From: Acidobacteria bacterium 13_2_20CM_2_57_6 | Lineage (GTDB): Bacteria > Acidobacteriota > Terriglobia > Acidiferrales > UBA7541 | Length of the DNA: 41,049 bases | Direction: 5' to 3' | Assembly: GCA_001917435.1 (NCBI GenBank) | Contig: MNEA01000130.1 | Span: 1-41,049 of the forward strand | Part shown: one piece after another, positions 40,958-41,049 of the stretch | Layout of the letters: every line of letters starts with the position of its first letter | How positions within the stretch are numbered: the stretch's first letter is position 1 | The notes under the pieces: model-generated | Told to the model about the DNA's origin: nothing | The model's input: the letters and a program-made list of their open reading frames with translations, nothing else | Databases searched by the model: none | Made by a program: the position numbers and the translations under genes

Positions 40958-41049
40958 ACATCGGCGCGTCGCTCGGTTTGCTTCCGTCCTTCGTGCTCTC
41001 CGCTTTCATCGTCGTGATCCTCGGACTGAGCCGAGGGACGTCGCGCGCT
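40958..41049. other. 5' exon side of the intron, partial frame at window end
   Basis: This is the DNA beside the intron's 5' end. On the plus strand a frame from about 40960 to the edge reads as a membrane helix (IGASLGLLPSFVLSAFIVVI then LGLSRG). On the minus strand another open frame is charged and polar. Either could be an interrupted gene; a perfect CCTCGG/CCGAGG inverted repeat (41019-41036) has no T run. I cannot choose. Confidence 0.3.

Noticed and set aside
41019..41036. Rho-independent terminator
   Set aside because: There is a 6-bp stem but no T run on either strand.

Overview
The window looks like a chromosomal piece of an Acidobacteriota (Terriglobia-type) genome, moderately GC-rich. 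This rests on family content: two adjacent secreted proteins with the acidobacterial VWFA-related domain, a DUF1800/DUF1501 pair, PilZ proteins, a PadR regulator with prefix-domain membrane proteins, and a divergent H+-pyrophosphatase. No rRNA, tRNA or CRISPR array was seen.

Layout. 1-2.3 kb: the 3' end of a DUF4386 membrane protein, then a VTT/DedA-like membrane protein and bioD on the minus strand. 2.3-6.8 kb: hppA and a secreted DUF1080 protein on plus, converging on a Tat-exported sugar isomerase-like protein; the last two may share a 3-keto-sugar pathway. 6.9-14.8 kb: a minus-strand block of secreted proteins, namely two VWA proteins behind a good promoter, then DUF1800 and a DUF1501 gene broken by a deletion. 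14.9-18.8 kb: minus-strand small genes (hypothetical, YihY/BrkB, MBL hydrolase, GNAT, PilZ). 18.9-22 kb: a frameshifted small protein, a Crp/Fnr regulator and a pseudo-receiver/PAS/GGDEF cyclase. 22-25.8 kb: Hsp20, a class III aminotransferase with a small secreted partner, a zinc-ribbon membrane protein and PilZ.

26-38.7 kb is the most coherent part. A BadF/BcrA-type sugar kinase is divergent from a sodium:solute symporter and an APC permease. Further on, NamZ (exo-N-acetylmuramidase, DUF1343/GH171) is divergent from a single protein that fuses NagZ (GH3) to an AmiE/YbbE-type serine hydrolase. Together these resemble a cell-wall (MurNAc-GlcNAc-peptide) salvage locus, like the Bacillus ybbC-ybbD-ybbE genes with two of them fused. 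MurQ is not in the window. Between the two halves lie a PadR operon with a very clear promoter and operator and two tandem paralogous membrane proteins, a cobalamin-binding-like protein, and a DUF433/DUF5615 toxin-antitoxin pair whose toxin is decayed.

38.7-41 kb: heptamer repeats, then a group II intron on the minus strand with an intact-looking reverse transcriptase, a recognisable 34-nt domain V and a GTGCG 5' end at 40957.

Three genes (DUF1501, the 18.9-kb gene and DUF5615) carry small deletions or frameshifts. Whether these are real decay or assembly error cannot be told from the sequence alone.
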